In this document: positions 44,401 through 53,388 of the stretch, piece by piece
Position numbering within the stretch: the first letter of the stretch is position 1
Layout of the letters: the number at the start of each line of letters is the position of its first letter
Assembly (NCBI RefSeq): GCF_000711735.1
Contig: NZ_JONL01000008.1
Span: 1 to 64,000, forward strand
DNA: 64,000 bases
Direction of reading: 5' to 3'
Source of the DNA: Maridesulfovibrio frigidus DSM 17176
GTDB taxonomy: Bacteria; Desulfobacterota; Desulfovibrionia; Desulfovibrionales; Desulfovibrionaceae
Notes under the pieces: model-generated
What the model was told of the DNA's origin: nothing
Seen by the model: the letters and a program-made list of their open reading frames with translations, nothing else
Databases searched by the model: none
Program-made: the position numbers and the translations under genes

Positions 44401-44909
44401 CCGTTGCGCTCATGCCGGATGGTTCACCTGTCTTAATTTTAGATGCTGAGGATCTTGTCCGCTCTATTGATAATCTTCTTTCGGGCGGAAGGCTTACGAA
44501 AGTAGGGATGGATGCTGTTAATACTGGTCCTGTACAGCGTATTTTAGTTGTCGATGATTCCCTTACCGTTCGCGAGGTTGAACGCAAACTTCTAGCTAAT
44601 CATGGTTACGAAGTTGATACCGCTGTGGATGGTATGGATGGATTTAATGCCGTTGTAACAGGTGATTACGATCTCGTTGTAACTGATGTTGATATGCCTC
44701 GGATGAATGGACTGGAGCTTACTAGAAAGATTAAATCAAATCCTGATTATAAGGCGATTCCTGTCATGATGGTATCATATAAAGATCGAGAGGAAGATAA
44801 GTTGCGCGGACTTGAAGCCGGAGCTGATTACTATCTGACCAAGAGCAGCTTTCATGATGAAACTCTGCTGACTGCAGTTGAAGATCTGATTGGCGGGATT
44901 ACTAAATGA
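41490..44909 (+). CDS. CheA hybrid kinase with three HPt domains (WspE-like)
   Basis: This 1139-aa kinase begins with three HPt-like domains. HPt1 (about 5-115) has LLRAAQSLRGAAR, with Gln49 where the phospho-accepting His should be. HPt2 (about 178-290) has RAAHSLKGAGR with His221, and HPt3 (about 358-470) has RAAHSMKGAAR with His402. HPt2 and HPt3 are nearly identical in protein and DNA over their first 45 residues, indicating recent duplication. The dimer region starts about 565. The ATPase has HIIRNSVDHGIE, DDGKGI and GRGVGLDVV. A CheW-like P5 domain and a C-terminal receiver (about 1010-1135, VVTDVDMPRMNG) follow. Proline/acidic linkers separate the HPts. It overlaps cheB by 4 bp. Confidence 0.92.
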   Translation: MTRDMGDLSMLELFRMEGENHTKVLFSGLPALIKDSSPEVMEPLLRAAQSLRGAARIVSLTDAIDVAEAIEKVLEHCRAGETAASPEIVDVLLSATKFLADLAAVEVEEMDKWLDDNNGLRSEILAKFDGEPVVAPAPSQTNISEPEIASKSEPKPASTAEPTPDPKPSPASVNVSLADSSMLDLFRMEAESHSQSLTSGLLELEKNQSPENVEPLMRAAHSLKGAGRIVGLTGVVGISHAMEDVLEACRKGERVLVSQDIDRLLAATDFFSDMAQLDASELEEWLFANANAIQSAADDLAKPITVAATDPVKDETLKAEISADQTDAQTENKTEVEEESVSAPKVEAPPAPKAEVSLADLSMLDLFRMEAESHSQSLTAGLLELEKNQSADKVEPLMRAAHSMKGAARIVGLMDAVDLAHAMEDLLVACQKGEVKLVTEQIDVLLASTDIYDECAQLDTDLIQDFLSSKKPEMDLLEKGLRGDLDEVRKVLAEINSVAVSSDNDPADSDNSEEPAVGSTADATGSQASDTDGSTVAKSSSEKTTPPARKRVKYPVKKVSKTSEAVVRVSAENLNRLMALAGESLVEAGRLSIFAAAMLRLKAGQRSLLKDVESAVERIGNGEPLEFVINEIKADLSENQKMLSEHASEFDVYRRRSDNISGRLYNEVIASRMRPFSDGGRGFPRLVRDLAKSLGKEVDFIVEGEATAVDRDILERLEAPLNHIIRNSVDHGIEMGPERVAAGKPSNGTIKVIAGHRAGMLFIEVRDDGKGIDPERIRAKVVEKKLAPGRMAAEMSRAELMEFLFLPGFSTAGKVTEISGRGVGLDVVHSMVQEVGGTVRADSEPGEGMSFSMQLPLTLSVIRTLLVDISGEPYAVPLSRISRIASILPDQLKLVEDRQYVSLDNANVGLVPASQILGTAVTKKEDENIKVVVISDRMNKYGLVVDDFMGEQDLVVRPLDSRFGKVPDINSVALMPDGSPVLILDAEDLVRSIDNLLSGGRLTKVGMDAVNTGPVQRILVVDDSLTVREVERKLLANHGYEVDTAVDGMDGFNAVVTGDYDLVVTDVDMPRMNGLELTRKIKSNPDYKAIPVMMVSYKDREEDKLRGLEAGADYYLTKSSFHDETLLTAVEDLIGGITK

Positions 44910-45910
44910 GAGTAGGCATAGTCAACGATATGCATATGGCTGTTGAGGTCCTTAAAAGGGTCGTTCTAGCTGCCGGATTTAAAGTTGCATGGATTGCCTT
45001 TAACGGGGAGGAAGCGGTCACTAAGTGTTGCAAAGATGTTCCTGATGTTGTGCTGATGGATCTGATTATGCCTGTTATGGACGGGGCAGAATCTACGCGT
45101 CGCATAATGAAGGAATGCCCCTGTTCTATCTTGGTTGTTACCGCGAGTATTGAAGCCAATGCTTCTAAAGTTTTTGAAGCAATGGGGGCGGGTGCTCTCG
45201 ATGTTGTGACGACTCCAGAAGTTGGCGTTAACGGTGATCTTGATGGTGCAAAAAACCTTATAGCTAAAATATCACTTATCAGGAGATTACAGGGTATTGA
45301 TACTGAAAAGTCTTCAACTCCTGTTGCATTTACTCCTACGGGGCGTATCCCTAAACTTTTGGCTATAGGCAGTTCGACAGGCGGGCCGACTGCCCTTGCC
45401 ACGGTTCTAGGCGCATTGCCCGAAAATTTTCCTGCTGCAATTGTTATCATCCAGCATGTGGATGGAAGTTTCTCCGAAAATCTAGCCAACTGGCTTGATG
45501 GGCAAACAAAACTGAAGGTCACCCTTGCCAAGCGTGGCGACATCATAAGGCCGGGTTCAGTTCTTCTTGCGCCTGGGAATAGGCATATGCTTTTAGGACC
45601 GGGTGGCGTGGTTCAGCTCACAGATGGTCCGGGGGAAAATCTTTATGTTCCCTCTGTGGATGTATTTTTCAGCAGTCTTTGCTGTGCTGGGATTCCTGAG
45701 GGATCGGCGGCGGTTATTTTAACAGGAATGGGCGCAGATGGCGCGAAGGGGCTACTTGAGTTAAAAGACAAGAAGTGGCTGACCATTGCGCAGGATAAGG
45801 AAAGTAGTGTTGTCTGGGGTATGCCGGGAGCCGCCGTTAAACTAGATGCGGCTAAAAAAGTAATTTCTATTGATAATATGGCTCCGGCATTGATCCGGCA
45901 TTTCAAGTAA
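44906..45910 (+). CDS. CheB-like methylesterase (WspF-like)
   Basis: This 334-aa protein has a receiver (1-125) with Asp52 in VVLMDLIMPVMDG. The first acidic pocket reads VNDMHM, so one of the usual paired acids is Asn7. A linker leads to a methylesterase domain with catalytic Ser157 in GSSTGGP, His184 in IIQHVDG and an Asp in LTGMGADGAKG. It removes methyl groups (or deamidates) from receptors. It is translationally coupled to the kinase gene by the ATGA overlap. Confidence 0.9.
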   Translation: MRVGIVNDMHMAVEVLKRVVLAAGFKVAWIAFNGEEAVTKCCKDVPDVVLMDLIMPVMDGAESTRRIMKECPCSILVVTASIEANASKVFEAMGAGALDVVTTPEVGVNGDLDGAKNLIAKISLIRRLQGIDTEKSSTPVAFTPTGRIPKLLAIGSSTGGPTALATVLGALPENFPAAIVIIQHVDGSFSENLANWLDGQTKLKVTLAKRGDIIRPGSVLLAPGNRHMLLGPGGVVQLTDGPGENLYVPSVDVFFSSLCCAGIPEGSAAVILTGMGADGAKGLLELKDKKWLTIAQDKESSVVWGMPGAAVKLDAAKKVISIDNMAPALIRHFK

Positions 45911-45930
45911 AAAAACAGGGAGACTACAAA

Positions 45931-47124
45931 ATGACAACTTCTATAATAAATGATGAGCTACTTACCGAACATAAAATAACTGTATTGCTAATTGATGATC
46001 AGCCAATGGTTGGCGAGGCTGTACGCAGAATGCTTGCCGACGAAGAGGACATAGATTTCCATTTTGTGAGTGATCCCACTGCGGCAATTCCTACAGCCCA
46101 GGAATTACAGCCGACCGTTATTTTGCAGGATCTAGTTATGCCCGAAATTGACGGTATGACCATGGTTAAATTTATGCGGGCAAATGCTAAACTTAAAGAT
46201 ATTCCGCTGATCGTACTGTCGACTAAAGAGGAGCCAGCAACTAAGGCGGAAGCCTTCGCGCTGGGCGCTAATGACTATTTGGTTAAACTTCCAGATAGAA
46301 TCGAACTACTAGCTCGTATCAGATATCACTCAAAGGGTTACATCAACTTACTTCAGAGAAATGAAGCTTATAAACAGCTCCTTGCAAGTAGAGATGAAAT
46401 GCGTAAAGAACTGGCTGTTGCTGCAGATTACGTTACATCCTTGCTTCCTCTCCCCATAACAGAAGGGGAAATTCAGGCTGATTGGAGATTCATACCTTCC
46501 GCATCCCTCGGTGGTGATTCCTTCGGTTATCATTGGCTCGATGATGATCATTTTGCAATGTACCTGCTGGATGTTTGTGATCATGGTGTCGGGTCTGCAT
46601 TACTTTCTGTCTCGGCAATGAACGTTCTGCGTTCTCAGACGCTACCGGACACTGATTTTCTTAAGCCGGATGAAGTTCTGTTTGCTCTTAATGAATCATT
46701 TCAGATGGATCAGCAGAATAATTTGTATTTCACAATGTGGTATGGAGTTTATAAAAAATCCGAGCGCACTTTGACATTTTCCAGCGGAGGCCATCCTCCT
46801 GCTCTTCTTATCAATGGTGAAGAGGTCGCGGAGCTAAGGACAGCCGGAATGATTGTCGGCGGAATGCCGGATATGCAATATACTAGTGATTCTATTACGG
46901 TTAAGCCGGGTGCGCGTTTCTTCTTATATAGTGATGGCGTGTACGAACTGAAAAAAGTGTCTGACGGTAAAATGTGGGCATTTGAAGAATATACGAACTT
47001 TATGATTTCTACAGGTGGCCCGCTAGGCAAGCCTATTGATATGCTTATCGATCACACTAGAGAGTTACAGGGTGCTGAAGAGTATGATGATGATTTTTCT
47101 ATGGTCGAGTTTATTTTTGAATAG
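45931..47124 (+). CDS. WspR-like receiver fused to PP2C/SpoIIE phosphatase
   Basis: This 397-aa response regulator has a receiver at residues 15-140 with VLLIDDQPMVGEAVRRML, phospho-acceptor Asp67 in VILQDLVMPEIDG, and LSTKEEP...GANDYLVKLPDRIELLARIRYHS. These read, from memory, almost like Pseudomonas WspR. A short coiled linker (INLLQRNEAYKQLLASRDEM) is followed by a PP2C-type serine phosphatase (about 190-395) with SLGGDSFGYHW, LLDVCDHGVGSALLS, SSGGHPPALL and FLYSDGVYEL. WspR has a GGDEF domain at this position. No anti-sigma or STAS partner gene is nearby. It follows cheB by 20 bp in the same operon. Confidence 0.9.
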   Translation: MTTSIINDELLTEHKITVLLIDDQPMVGEAVRRMLADEEDIDFHFVSDPTAAIPTAQELQPTVILQDLVMPEIDGMTMVKFMRANAKLKDIPLIVLSTKEEPATKAEAFALGANDYLVKLPDRIELLARIRYHSKGYINLLQRNEAYKQLLASRDEMRKELAVAADYVTSLLPLPITEGEIQADWRFIPSASLGGDSFGYHWLDDDHFAMYLLDVCDHGVGSALLSVSAMNVLRSQTLPDTDFLKPDEVLFALNESFQMDQQNNLYFTMWYGVYKKSERTLTFSSGGHPPALLINGEEVAELRTAGMIVGGMPDMQYTSDSITVKPGARFFLYSDGVYELKKVSDGKMWAFEEYTNFMISTGGPLGKPIDMLIDHTRELQGAEEYDDDFSMVEFIFE

Positions 47125-47172
47125 CCGCTATATTTTGAGTCGTTTCATTCTGAGTTATAAAAAGGATTAAAG

Positions 47173-48996
47173 ATGAATATCCGCAAGCAGTTCATAGTTG
47201 GATGTGTAGTATTTTGCTTGGTTATTACCTTGCTCGTTCTATTTTTGATTTCAAATTATACCCGGGGAACTCTTATGCAGGAGTATCGGGGTAAGGCCGA
47301 AATCATGCTGCATTCAATGATGGCAGTTCGTAAGCATACCGGAGCCGTTATCAGGCCGAAGGCGACTGAAGTTCTGCCGAAAGATCAGTTTGTACCGGAA
47401 TTGCAATCCACCTCGTTTACAGCGAATGGTGTTTTCAGCCGTATTCCTGATCAGTTTAAACATGAACTAGTTTATAAAACAGCGTCTACCAAGCCGAGAA
47501 ATCCACGCAATATGGCAACCGCAGATGAATCCCTTATTATTGAAGAGCTAAATGTTCTTGCCTCGCAGGGTAAAAGGTCTTTTTTGGAAGGTGTTAGAAC
47601 TGTCAACGGAGTTAAGTTTTACGTTGTTGCCGAAGGTGAGAAGAATAAACCGTCCTGCATGGTTTGTCACGGCAGGCCGGCGGATGCTCCGCAGTCTATG
47701 AAAGACAGGTATCAGGTTGCCAACGACAGTGGTTATTTCAGAACCCCGGGAGCTATAGAATGTGCGCAGATAGCATCTGTGCCGCTGGCTACGATGAATA
47801 AGATTGCAAATCAGACCTTAGGGTCAGTCGTGTTTGTTGGTGCTATTTTCATTGCTATTGCTTTGGTGGTTTTACTTTTCGGACTTAATTTGATTTTCAG
47901 TCCTATTTCCAGAATTACCGGAATTGCGAAATATATTGCGGAGGGAGATCTCGAAAGTGCTGATGAGGCCGTTCGTAAAATGAGGCAGAATTCGAACGGT
48001 AAATTCTTCGCTAAGAGAATTCTTAAATCCGGCAATGAGATAGGTAATCTTCTTGAATCATTTGAAATAATGATTGGTGGGTTGTCCGGTTTGGTGACTG
48101 AAGTCCGGGATTCGGGCGACAATGTTTCAGTTGCGGGTAGAAAAATTAGCGCAACTGTCGGGCATATTGATTCAGCCGTATCCAGTCAGGCCGCGTCCAC
48201 CAATGAAGTTACCGCAACAAGCAGGCTTATTCGTACAACTTCGAGGAATCTAGTCGATGTAATGGAAGATGTTGCAGAAAGTGCTTCTGAATCAGCTGAT
48301 TTGGCAGAAGTGCTACAAAGCAATATTTCCGAACGCGAACAGTCCTTAATCAAGCTCGTAGATTCGACCGATAATGTGTCATCACGGCTTGGTGCTATTA
48401 ATGAAAAAGCTAATAAAATTAATAATATCGTAACGACTATTGCCCGCATTGCAGATCATACTAATCTGCTCTCGTTAAATGCAGCCATTGAAGCTGAAAA
48501 AGCTGGCCAGTTCGGGCAAGGGTTTTCGGTTGTAGCCCGTGAGATTAGAAGGCTGGCTGATCAGACTGTCATTGCGGCAGAAGATATTGAGCTTATGGTT
48601 CGTGATATGCAAACGGCGGTAAGTTCCGGCGTTATGGAAATGGAAAAATTCAACCATGAAGTTCGGGCAAGTGTTGATGAAGTCGAAAAGATGAGTTCAG
48701 ATCTTGCTTTGATTACTGATAGGGTAAGAGTTCTTAAGCCTAAGTTTGCAGAAGTCTCACATGCAATGGGAGATCAGGCGGACAGTGCTGAACAGATTAA
48801 TGATGCTATGTCTGACTTAAATGAATCTGCTGTAGGTACCTCAAGCTCGATTGAAGAGTTTAAAAAGACTATAGCCAGCCTAAACTATACTGTGCAAAGC
48901 CTGACGGGAGCTGTTGATGGATTCAAGGCAGTAGAGTCAAACGAGAGTATCGACACTGCTGACTCTGAAACTAATGGGTCATCAGAGAGTAAATAG
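47173..48996 (+). CDS. Chemoreceptor with DUF3365/Tll0287-like sensor and CxxCH motif
   Basis: This 607-aa receptor has TM1 at residues 7-28. The periplasmic domain (about 30-210) ends with a c-type heme motif [14 protein letters not shown], with Cys162, Cys165 and His166. TM2 is at about 213-235, then HAMP and a methyl-accepting domain of the same class as the first receptor ([24 protein letters not shown]...). DUF3365 proteins bind heme in the cases I know, so a redox or gas signal is plausible. It is the last chemosensory gene of the operon, 48 bp after the phosphatase gene. Confidence 0.85.
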   Translation: MNIRKQFIVGCVVFCLVITLLVLFLISNYTRGTLMQEYRGKAEIMLHSMMAVRKHTGAVIRPKATEVLPKDQFVPELQSTSFTANGVFSRIPDQFKHELVYKTASTKPRNPRNMATADESLIIEELNVLASQGKRSFLEGVRTVNGVKFYVVAEGEKNKPSCMVCHGRPADAPQSMKDRYQVANDSGYFRTPGAIECAQIASVPLATMNKIANQTLGSVVFVGAIFIAIALVVLLFGLNLIFSPISRITGIAKYIAEGDLESADEAVRKMRQNSNGKFFAKRILKSGNEIGNLLESFEIMIGGLSGLVTEVRDSGDNVSVAGRKISATVGHIDSAVSSQAASTNEVTATSRLIRTTSRNLVDVMEDVAESASESADLAEVLQSNISEREQSLIKLVDSTDNVSSRLGAINEKANKINNIVTTIARIADHTNLLSLNAAIEAEKAGQFGQGFSVVAREIRRLADQTVIAAEDIELMVRDMQTAVSSGVMEMEKFNHEVRASVDEVEKMSSDLALITDRVRVLKPKFAEVSHAMGDQADSAEQINDAMSDLNESAVGTSSSIEEFKKTIASLNYTVQSLTGAVDGFKAVESNESIDTADSETNGSSESK

Positions 48997-49012
48997 TTTA
49001 GAATTAACACAG

Positions 49013-49050
49013 CTGTCACAATTTTGCCGTAATTGTGACTGTTGTGACAG
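49013..49050 (+). promoter_or_regulatory. Nested inverted repeats upstream of the PhoB-like gene
   Basis: CTGTCACAA (49013-49021) and TTGTGACAG (49042-49050) are perfect inverted repeats. Nested inside and off-centre, TCACAATT (49016-49023) and AATTGTGA (49031-49038) form another perfect pair. The block ends 28 bp before the GTG start, where an autoregulatory operator would lie. Confidence 0.55.
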
Positions 49051-49078
49051 GTATGGTCCGTTTCAAAAGGAGATCATT

Positions 49079-49765
49079 GTGTCAATTGATAAAATACTGG
49101 TGGTTGAAGATCATCATGATACTATAGAGCTACTGAAATACAATTTGACTTCATCCGGCTTTGAAGTTGTTACGGCAATGGATGGCCTCAAGGGTCTTGC
49201 ACTGGCTAAAAGTGAGCTTCCTGATCTTATACTATTGGATATTATGCTCCCTGAAATTGACGGTCTTGAGGTCTGCCGCAGACTTAAGCAGGAAGCCCAA
49301 ACCCAGCATATTCCGGTCGTGATGCTTACCGCTAAGGGTGAAGAGGTCGACAGGGTTGTCGGTCTTGAACTTGGGGTGGATGACTATATTGTTAAGCCGT
49401 TCAGCCCGCGTGAATTGGTACTCAGAATCAAGGCTGTGCTAAGACGCAGTGCAGACGTTGAGCCGAAGCGCGCACTAAAGTGGAGTCGTGAGGGCCTTTC
49501 TGTTGATTTTGAAGCGCATACTTTGGAATGTGACGGAGAACTTGTTCCTCTAACCGCAACAGAGTTCAAATTGTTTTCTGAACTGTTACAGTACGAAGGA
49601 AAGGTCCGCACCCGTGATCATTTGCTTGATACTGTGTGGGATACCCATTTTGAAGGGTATTCGAGAACGGTAGATACGCATATCCGCAGATTGCGGCAGA
49701 AGCTTGGGCCTTACGCTGATTTCATCGAAACCGTGCGCGGGGTCGGGTATCGTTTCAAAAGTTAG
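49079..49765 (+). CDS. PhoB/OmpR-family response regulator
   Basis: This 228-aa regulator has an N-terminal receiver (1-120) with VVEDHHDT, Asp in LILLDIMLPEIDG and the switch Lys in DYIVKPFSPREL. The C-terminal winged helix (about 135-228) contains TATEFKLFSELL-like LTATEFKLFSELLQ and RTVDTHIRRLRQKLG, ending VRGVGYRF. GTG at 49079 with AAAAGGAG upstream is the likely start; the frame extends to 48974 but that overlaps the previous gene. No kinase gene is adjacent. It could read from the Wsp-like kinase, but that is speculative. Confidence 0.88.
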   Translation: MSIDKILVVEDHHDTIELLKYNLTSSGFEVVTAMDGLKGLALAKSELPDLILLDIMLPEIDGLEVCRRLKQEAQTQHIPVVMLTAKGEEVDRVVGLELGVDDYIVKPFSPRELVLRIKAVLRRSADVEPKRALKWSREGLSVDFEAHTLECDGELVPLTATEFKLFSELLQYEGKVRTRDHLLDTVWDTHFEGYSRTVDTHIRRLRQKLGPYADFIETVRGVGYRFKS

Positions 49766-49800
49766 CTGATTGAAATTTCCGCTAAGTTTTTACACAAAAT

Positions 49801-49835
49801 AAACCCCGCTTGAAATTAAGTTTCAAGCGGGGTTT
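49801..49835. terminator. Bidirectional terminator between the PhoB-like gene and the SPOR gene
   Basis: A 15-bp perfect stem (AAACCCCGCTTGAAA / TTTCAAGCGGGGTTT), loop TTAAG, flanked by A and T runs. Confidence 0.93.
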
Positions 49836-49866
49836 TATAATTCTTTATCAACTGTCCGGTTTGGAT

Positions 49867-50613
49867 CTATTCAACAGCCTTTTTGCTTTTCAGCAGAGGC
49901 TTTTTGATTCCATATTTTGCCAGAACAGCTCTCATGGACTGCGTACTTTCAGCAGATCCTAAGTGTCTTACAAAAACTCTGTACCAAGTTTTTGTGCCGC
50001 TTTTTCCCGGTTCAACCGACGCATCCAGTCCATCAGCAAGTAGCTTGCCTTTGAATTCTTCAGCTTTTTGCTCGGTTCCGAAGGAGGCAGCCTGATACAG
50101 ATAATCGTATACAGGAGGGCCGACTTCGTCAGGATTATCCATTTCTATCAGCGGTTCCGGTTCAGTGTCTTTAGTTGTAACTGCTGATTTAACGGATTCA
50201 GTTACAGCTGTTTTAGCTGCGGCCTGCTTTGCAGGAGCCATCTTTTGCACTATGTTCACAGTAGGCTTGCTTTTGGCCTTAGGCTTTTTAGCAGCAACCT
50301 TTTCATCTGGTCTTGCTCCGGAAATAGGCTTGATTTTAAGCGAATCCATATAAAGCAATTCTTCAGGCTTCAGTATGCCACCTTTAACTTCACCTGAAGC
50401 ATTGGAGCTTTGATGTGGCATCATCATTGCCAGTTCGGGGACATCATTTTCAGGCTGATATCCTCTACCGAGCAGAATTCCGAGCACAAAGAACGCGCAT
50501 AAGGCCAGCACACATCCTGAGCAAAGACCAATTGCTTCCGGCAAAGAAAATGTGAAGGTATAGGTCTTTTCCTGATCAGAACCTGATCCGGGCTTTTTTT
50601 TGCGTGTAGCCAT
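49867..50613 (-). CDS. SPOR domain membrane protein
   Basis: This 248-aa bitopic protein has a short basic cytoplasmic N-terminus and one membrane helix (about residues 27-50, IGLCSGCVLALCAFFVLGIL). A long Lys/Ala/Thr-rich periplasmic linker leads to a C-terminal SPOR domain (about 168-240, YLYQAASFGTEQKAEEFKGKL). SPOR domains bind denuded peptidoglycan at septa, so the protein is likely at the division site (FtsN- or DedD-like layout). It follows argS by 36 bp on the same strand. Confidence 0.82.
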   Translation of the reverse strand: MATRKKKPGSGSDQEKTYTFTFSLPEAIGLCSGCVLALCAFFVLGILLGRGYQPENDVPELAMMMPHQSSNASGEVKGGILKPEELLYMDSLKIKPISGARPDEKVAAKKPKAKSKPTVNIVQKMAPAKQAAAKTAVTESVKSAVTTKDTEPEPLIEMDNPDEVGPPVYDYLYQAASFGTEQKAEEFKGKLLADGLDASVEPGKSGTKTWYRVFVRHLGSAESTQSMRAVLAKYGIKKPLLKSKKAVE

Positions 50614-50649
50614 TTGCTCACTCCATTTTTATGATAGGCACGGGCCGTA

Positions 50650-52293
50650 TTACATTTTTTCTGGCGCGGAAACTCCAAGCAGCGCTAGGCCGTTTTCAAG
50701 AGTTTTTGCAACAGCTTTAAGCAGGATCAACCTTGCCGCAATAATATCTTTTTCTGCGGAAAGGATGTGATGCATAGAGTAAAATCTATGCAACGCATTT
50801 GCAAGGTCTCTTAAGTAATAACTGATGGTATGCGGGGTCATGTATTCTCCGGCACTTTCCACCACGTCATTAAACTGATCCATAAGCTTGATTAGACTTA
50901 GCTCTTCAGCGTTGCCTAGCAAGCTAAGAAGCTCAGGAGTTGAAGCTTCTACTTCGATACCCGCTTCAGCTGCTTTCTGGATTACGGAGCAGATGCGTGC
51001 GTGTGCATACTGAACGTAATATACTGGGTTTTCCATGGTTTTCTGTTTGACCAGATCGAGGTCAAAGTCGAGGTGACTATCGCTTTTGCGAGACAGAAAC
51101 ATGAAACGTGAAGCGTCGCGGCCAACTTCATTGACTACGTCTTCAAGAGTCTCAAATTTTCCGGCGCGGGTAGACATTGCAATCTGTTCTCCGCCGCGCA
51201 GCAAGTTAACAAGCTGTACGAGGATAACATCAAGCTGCCCTTTTTTGCCGAGAGCTTCAACAGCCGCTTGCATGCGTGGGATGTAGCCGTGATGGTCTGC
51301 GCCCCAGATGTCTACTACGGTGTCGAATCCGCGTTTGTATTTATTATCATGGTAGGAGATATCTGATGCAAAATAGGTCAGGTCTCCGTTAGATTTACGA
51401 AGCACGCGGTCTTTGTCATCTCCGAGATCGGTAGACTTGAACCAAAGTGCTCCGTCTTTTTCGTAAGCCATACCGCGAGCTTTAAGGTCGGCAAAAGTTT
51501 CATCAACTTTACCAGTCTCAACAAGGCTCTTTTCGGAAAACCATACATCGTGGCGAACATCGAAAGCAGCAAGGTCTTTCTTGATGCCTTCAAGAATCTG
51601 GTTCATCCCGTATTCACGGCAAATTGCAACTGAATCAGCTTCTTCCATCTCAAGGATAGTCGGATTAAGCGCCAGTACTTCTTTTGCGATGTCGGTGATG
51701 TAATCGCCTTTGTAGAAATCTTCAGGATCGACAATGTCGCGCCCTTCAGACTGCTGTAATCTTACCCAAATGGAATTACCAAGGATAAGCATCTGGCGGC
51801 CTGCGTCGTTGACGTAGTATTCCGCTTCAACTTCGTGCCCTGTGAACTCAAGGATACGAACAAGACAGTCGCCGAGTGCAGCTCCGCGTCCATGACCGAT
51901 ATGCAGAGGTCCTGTAGGGTTGGCAGAAACGTATTCTACTTGAACCTTTTTGCCTTTGCCCATTTCAGAACGACCATAATCATCACCTTTTGCGATAACT
52001 TCTGGAATCATGTTCTGCCAGAACGAGTTGGAAAAGGTGAAGTTCAGGAAGCCGGGTCCTGCAATGTCTACTTTTTCAATATATGGATCGTTGTCCAACT
52101 GGGCCTTAATTTCTTCAGCGATGGCGCGCGGATTCATTTTTGCCTGCTTTGAGAGCATCATGGCAATATTTGCGGACATGTCACCGAAGTTTTTATCTCT
52201 TGGAGGCTCGAGGGTGGCTTTTTCAGGCCATTCCCAGCCTTTGCTTTCAAGAATAGAACCGAGGACGTTATGAAGATGAAGTTTAGCTTTCAT
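50650..52293 (-). CDS. argS: Arginyl-tRNA synthetase
   Basis: This 547-aa class I synthetase has an N-terminal ArgRS additional domain (1-110), a catalytic core with [21 protein letters not shown] (HIGH at 131-134), and [23 protein letters not shown] stands in the place of KMSKS, as usual for ArgRS. A C-terminal DALR anticodon-binding domain includes [11 protein letters not shown]. Length is normal. It heads a two-gene unit with the SPOR protein. Confidence 0.95.
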   Translation of the reverse strand: MKAKLHLHNVLGSILESKGWEWPEKATLEPPRDKNFGDMSANIAMMLSKQAKMNPRAIAEEIKAQLDNDPYIEKVDIAGPGFLNFTFSNSFWQNMIPEVIAKGDDYGRSEMGKGKKVQVEYVSANPTGPLHIGHGRGAALGDCLVRILEFTGHEVEAEYYVNDAGRQMLILGNSIWVRLQQSEGRDIVDPEDFYKGDYITDIAKEVLALNPTILEMEEADSVAICREYGMNQILEGIKKDLAAFDVRHDVWFSEKSLVETGKVDETFADLKARGMAYEKDGALWFKSTDLGDDKDRVLRKSNGDLTYFASDISYHDNKYKRGFDTVVDIWGADHHGYIPRMQAAVEALGKKGQLDVILVQLVNLLRGGEQIAMSTRAGKFETLEDVVNEVGRDASRFMFLSRKSDSHLDFDLDLVKQKTMENPVYYVQYAHARICSVIQKAAEAGIEVEASTPELLSLLGNAEELSLIKLMDQFNDVVESAGEYMTPHTISYYLRDLANALHRFYSMHHILSAEKDIIAARLILLKAVAKTLENGLALLGVSAPEKM

Positions 52294-52540
52294 TTTGGAT
52301 TAAAAATCTCCTTATCTAGATATGAAGAACGGCTTATCATCTTTCGCCGTACCTTCCAAGTGCATAAAAGGGCTCGTTGGCGGTAGAGTACCGCTTAAGT
52401 CGCTTTCATATTTGCGTGAAAAATGTAAATCTCTTGTGCATATCTTTTTGTTACTTTTGATATCGATTCGGCAGTGTTTGTAATAATTGAATCAACCTTC
52501 AGCGTTATGGGAAAACATTTTTCCATACCAAGGTGAGTTT

Positions 52541-53374
52541 ATGAGCAGAACTATTGCGCTTTTAACTGATTTTGGACTCGATGATCCTTACGTCGGCCAA
52601 ATGAAAGGAATTCTTGCAGCGAAAGCTCCGAATTCCAAAATTATAGATGTCAGTCACGGGGTTGAGCCATTTTGTATTTCGCAAGGCTCTTTTTTTCTTG
52701 CGGCTGCTCTTAAACATTTTCCATCAAACACTGTATTTGTTGCTGTAGTTGACCCCGGGGTTGGAAGCGGGCGCAGAATAATTGGAATTGAACTTGGTGG
52801 TCACACGATTCTCGCTCCTGATAACGGTATAATTGAACTTGCCGAGGCCAATTCTTGCGGGTCGATGATAGTGACCGATTTAAGTGAAACTCCATGCAGC
52901 ATCACGTGCTCTTCTACTTTTCACGGACGTGATATCTTTGCGCCATTAGCAGCTGAACTTGCTTGCGGAGCATCGCTGGGGTCACTTGGCCCGAAACTAC
53001 CATTACGTGATGTCGTTAGAACGGGGCTTAAAAAGCCGTTATGGATGGAGCATGGAGTTGAAGCTGTTGTTTTGCACAGTGACAGGTTTGGCAATCTGGT
53101 GCTGAATATTCCGGACAGTCAAATCATGCCCGAAAGAATGTCCATGCCAGAGCGGACAGTAGCTTCAGAGTTAGATTGCTTGTCGCCTAGAGGAGCTGAA
53201 GCGCGCGCAGGTTGCGTCAGGCGGGTATCATGTTACGCAGAATTGCAGTCTGGAGCTGTCGGCCTGATCGCCGGAAGCCAAGGTTTTTACGAGCTTGCAC
53301 TATATCAGGGATCTGTTTCGGATAAGCTCGGATACAAAGCTGGAGATTCCATCCGTTTGAACTGGAGTGTTTAG
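52541..53374 (+). CDS. SAM hydrolase / SAM hydroxide adenosyltransferase (DUF62)
   Basis: This 277-aa protein is of the fluorinase/chlorinase-like DUF62 superfamily, which hydrolyses S-adenosylmethionine to adenosine and methionine. Family blocks are ALLTDFGLDDPYVGQMKG, VVDPGVGSGRR, APDNGI, FHGRDIFAPLAAEL and SDRFGNLVLNI. AAGGTGAG precedes the ATG at 52541; the frame runs on to 52487 without support. It is followed by a hairpin repeat and then cobS on the same strand. The halide-using residues of fluorinase cannot be judged by eye. Confidence 0.87.
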   Translation: MSRTIALLTDFGLDDPYVGQMKGILAAKAPNSKIIDVSHGVEPFCISQGSFFLAAALKHFPSNTVFVAVVDPGVGSGRRIIGIELGGHTILAPDNGIIELAEANSCGSMIVTDLSETPCSITCSSTFHGRDIFAPLAAELACGASLGSLGPKLPLRDVVRTGLKKPLWMEHGVEAVVLHSDRFGNLVLNIPDSQIMPERMSMPERTVASELDCLSPRGAEARAGCVRRVSCYAELQSGAVGLIAGSQGFYELALYQGSVSDKLGYKAGDSIRLNWSV

Positions 53375-53388
53375 TTGGTGTATTAAGA

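Noticed and set aside
49013-49050. PhoB box upstream of the PhoB-like gene
   Set aside because: CTGTCAC-type units recur at 9 bp rather than 11 bp, and the stronger signal is the inverted repeat.
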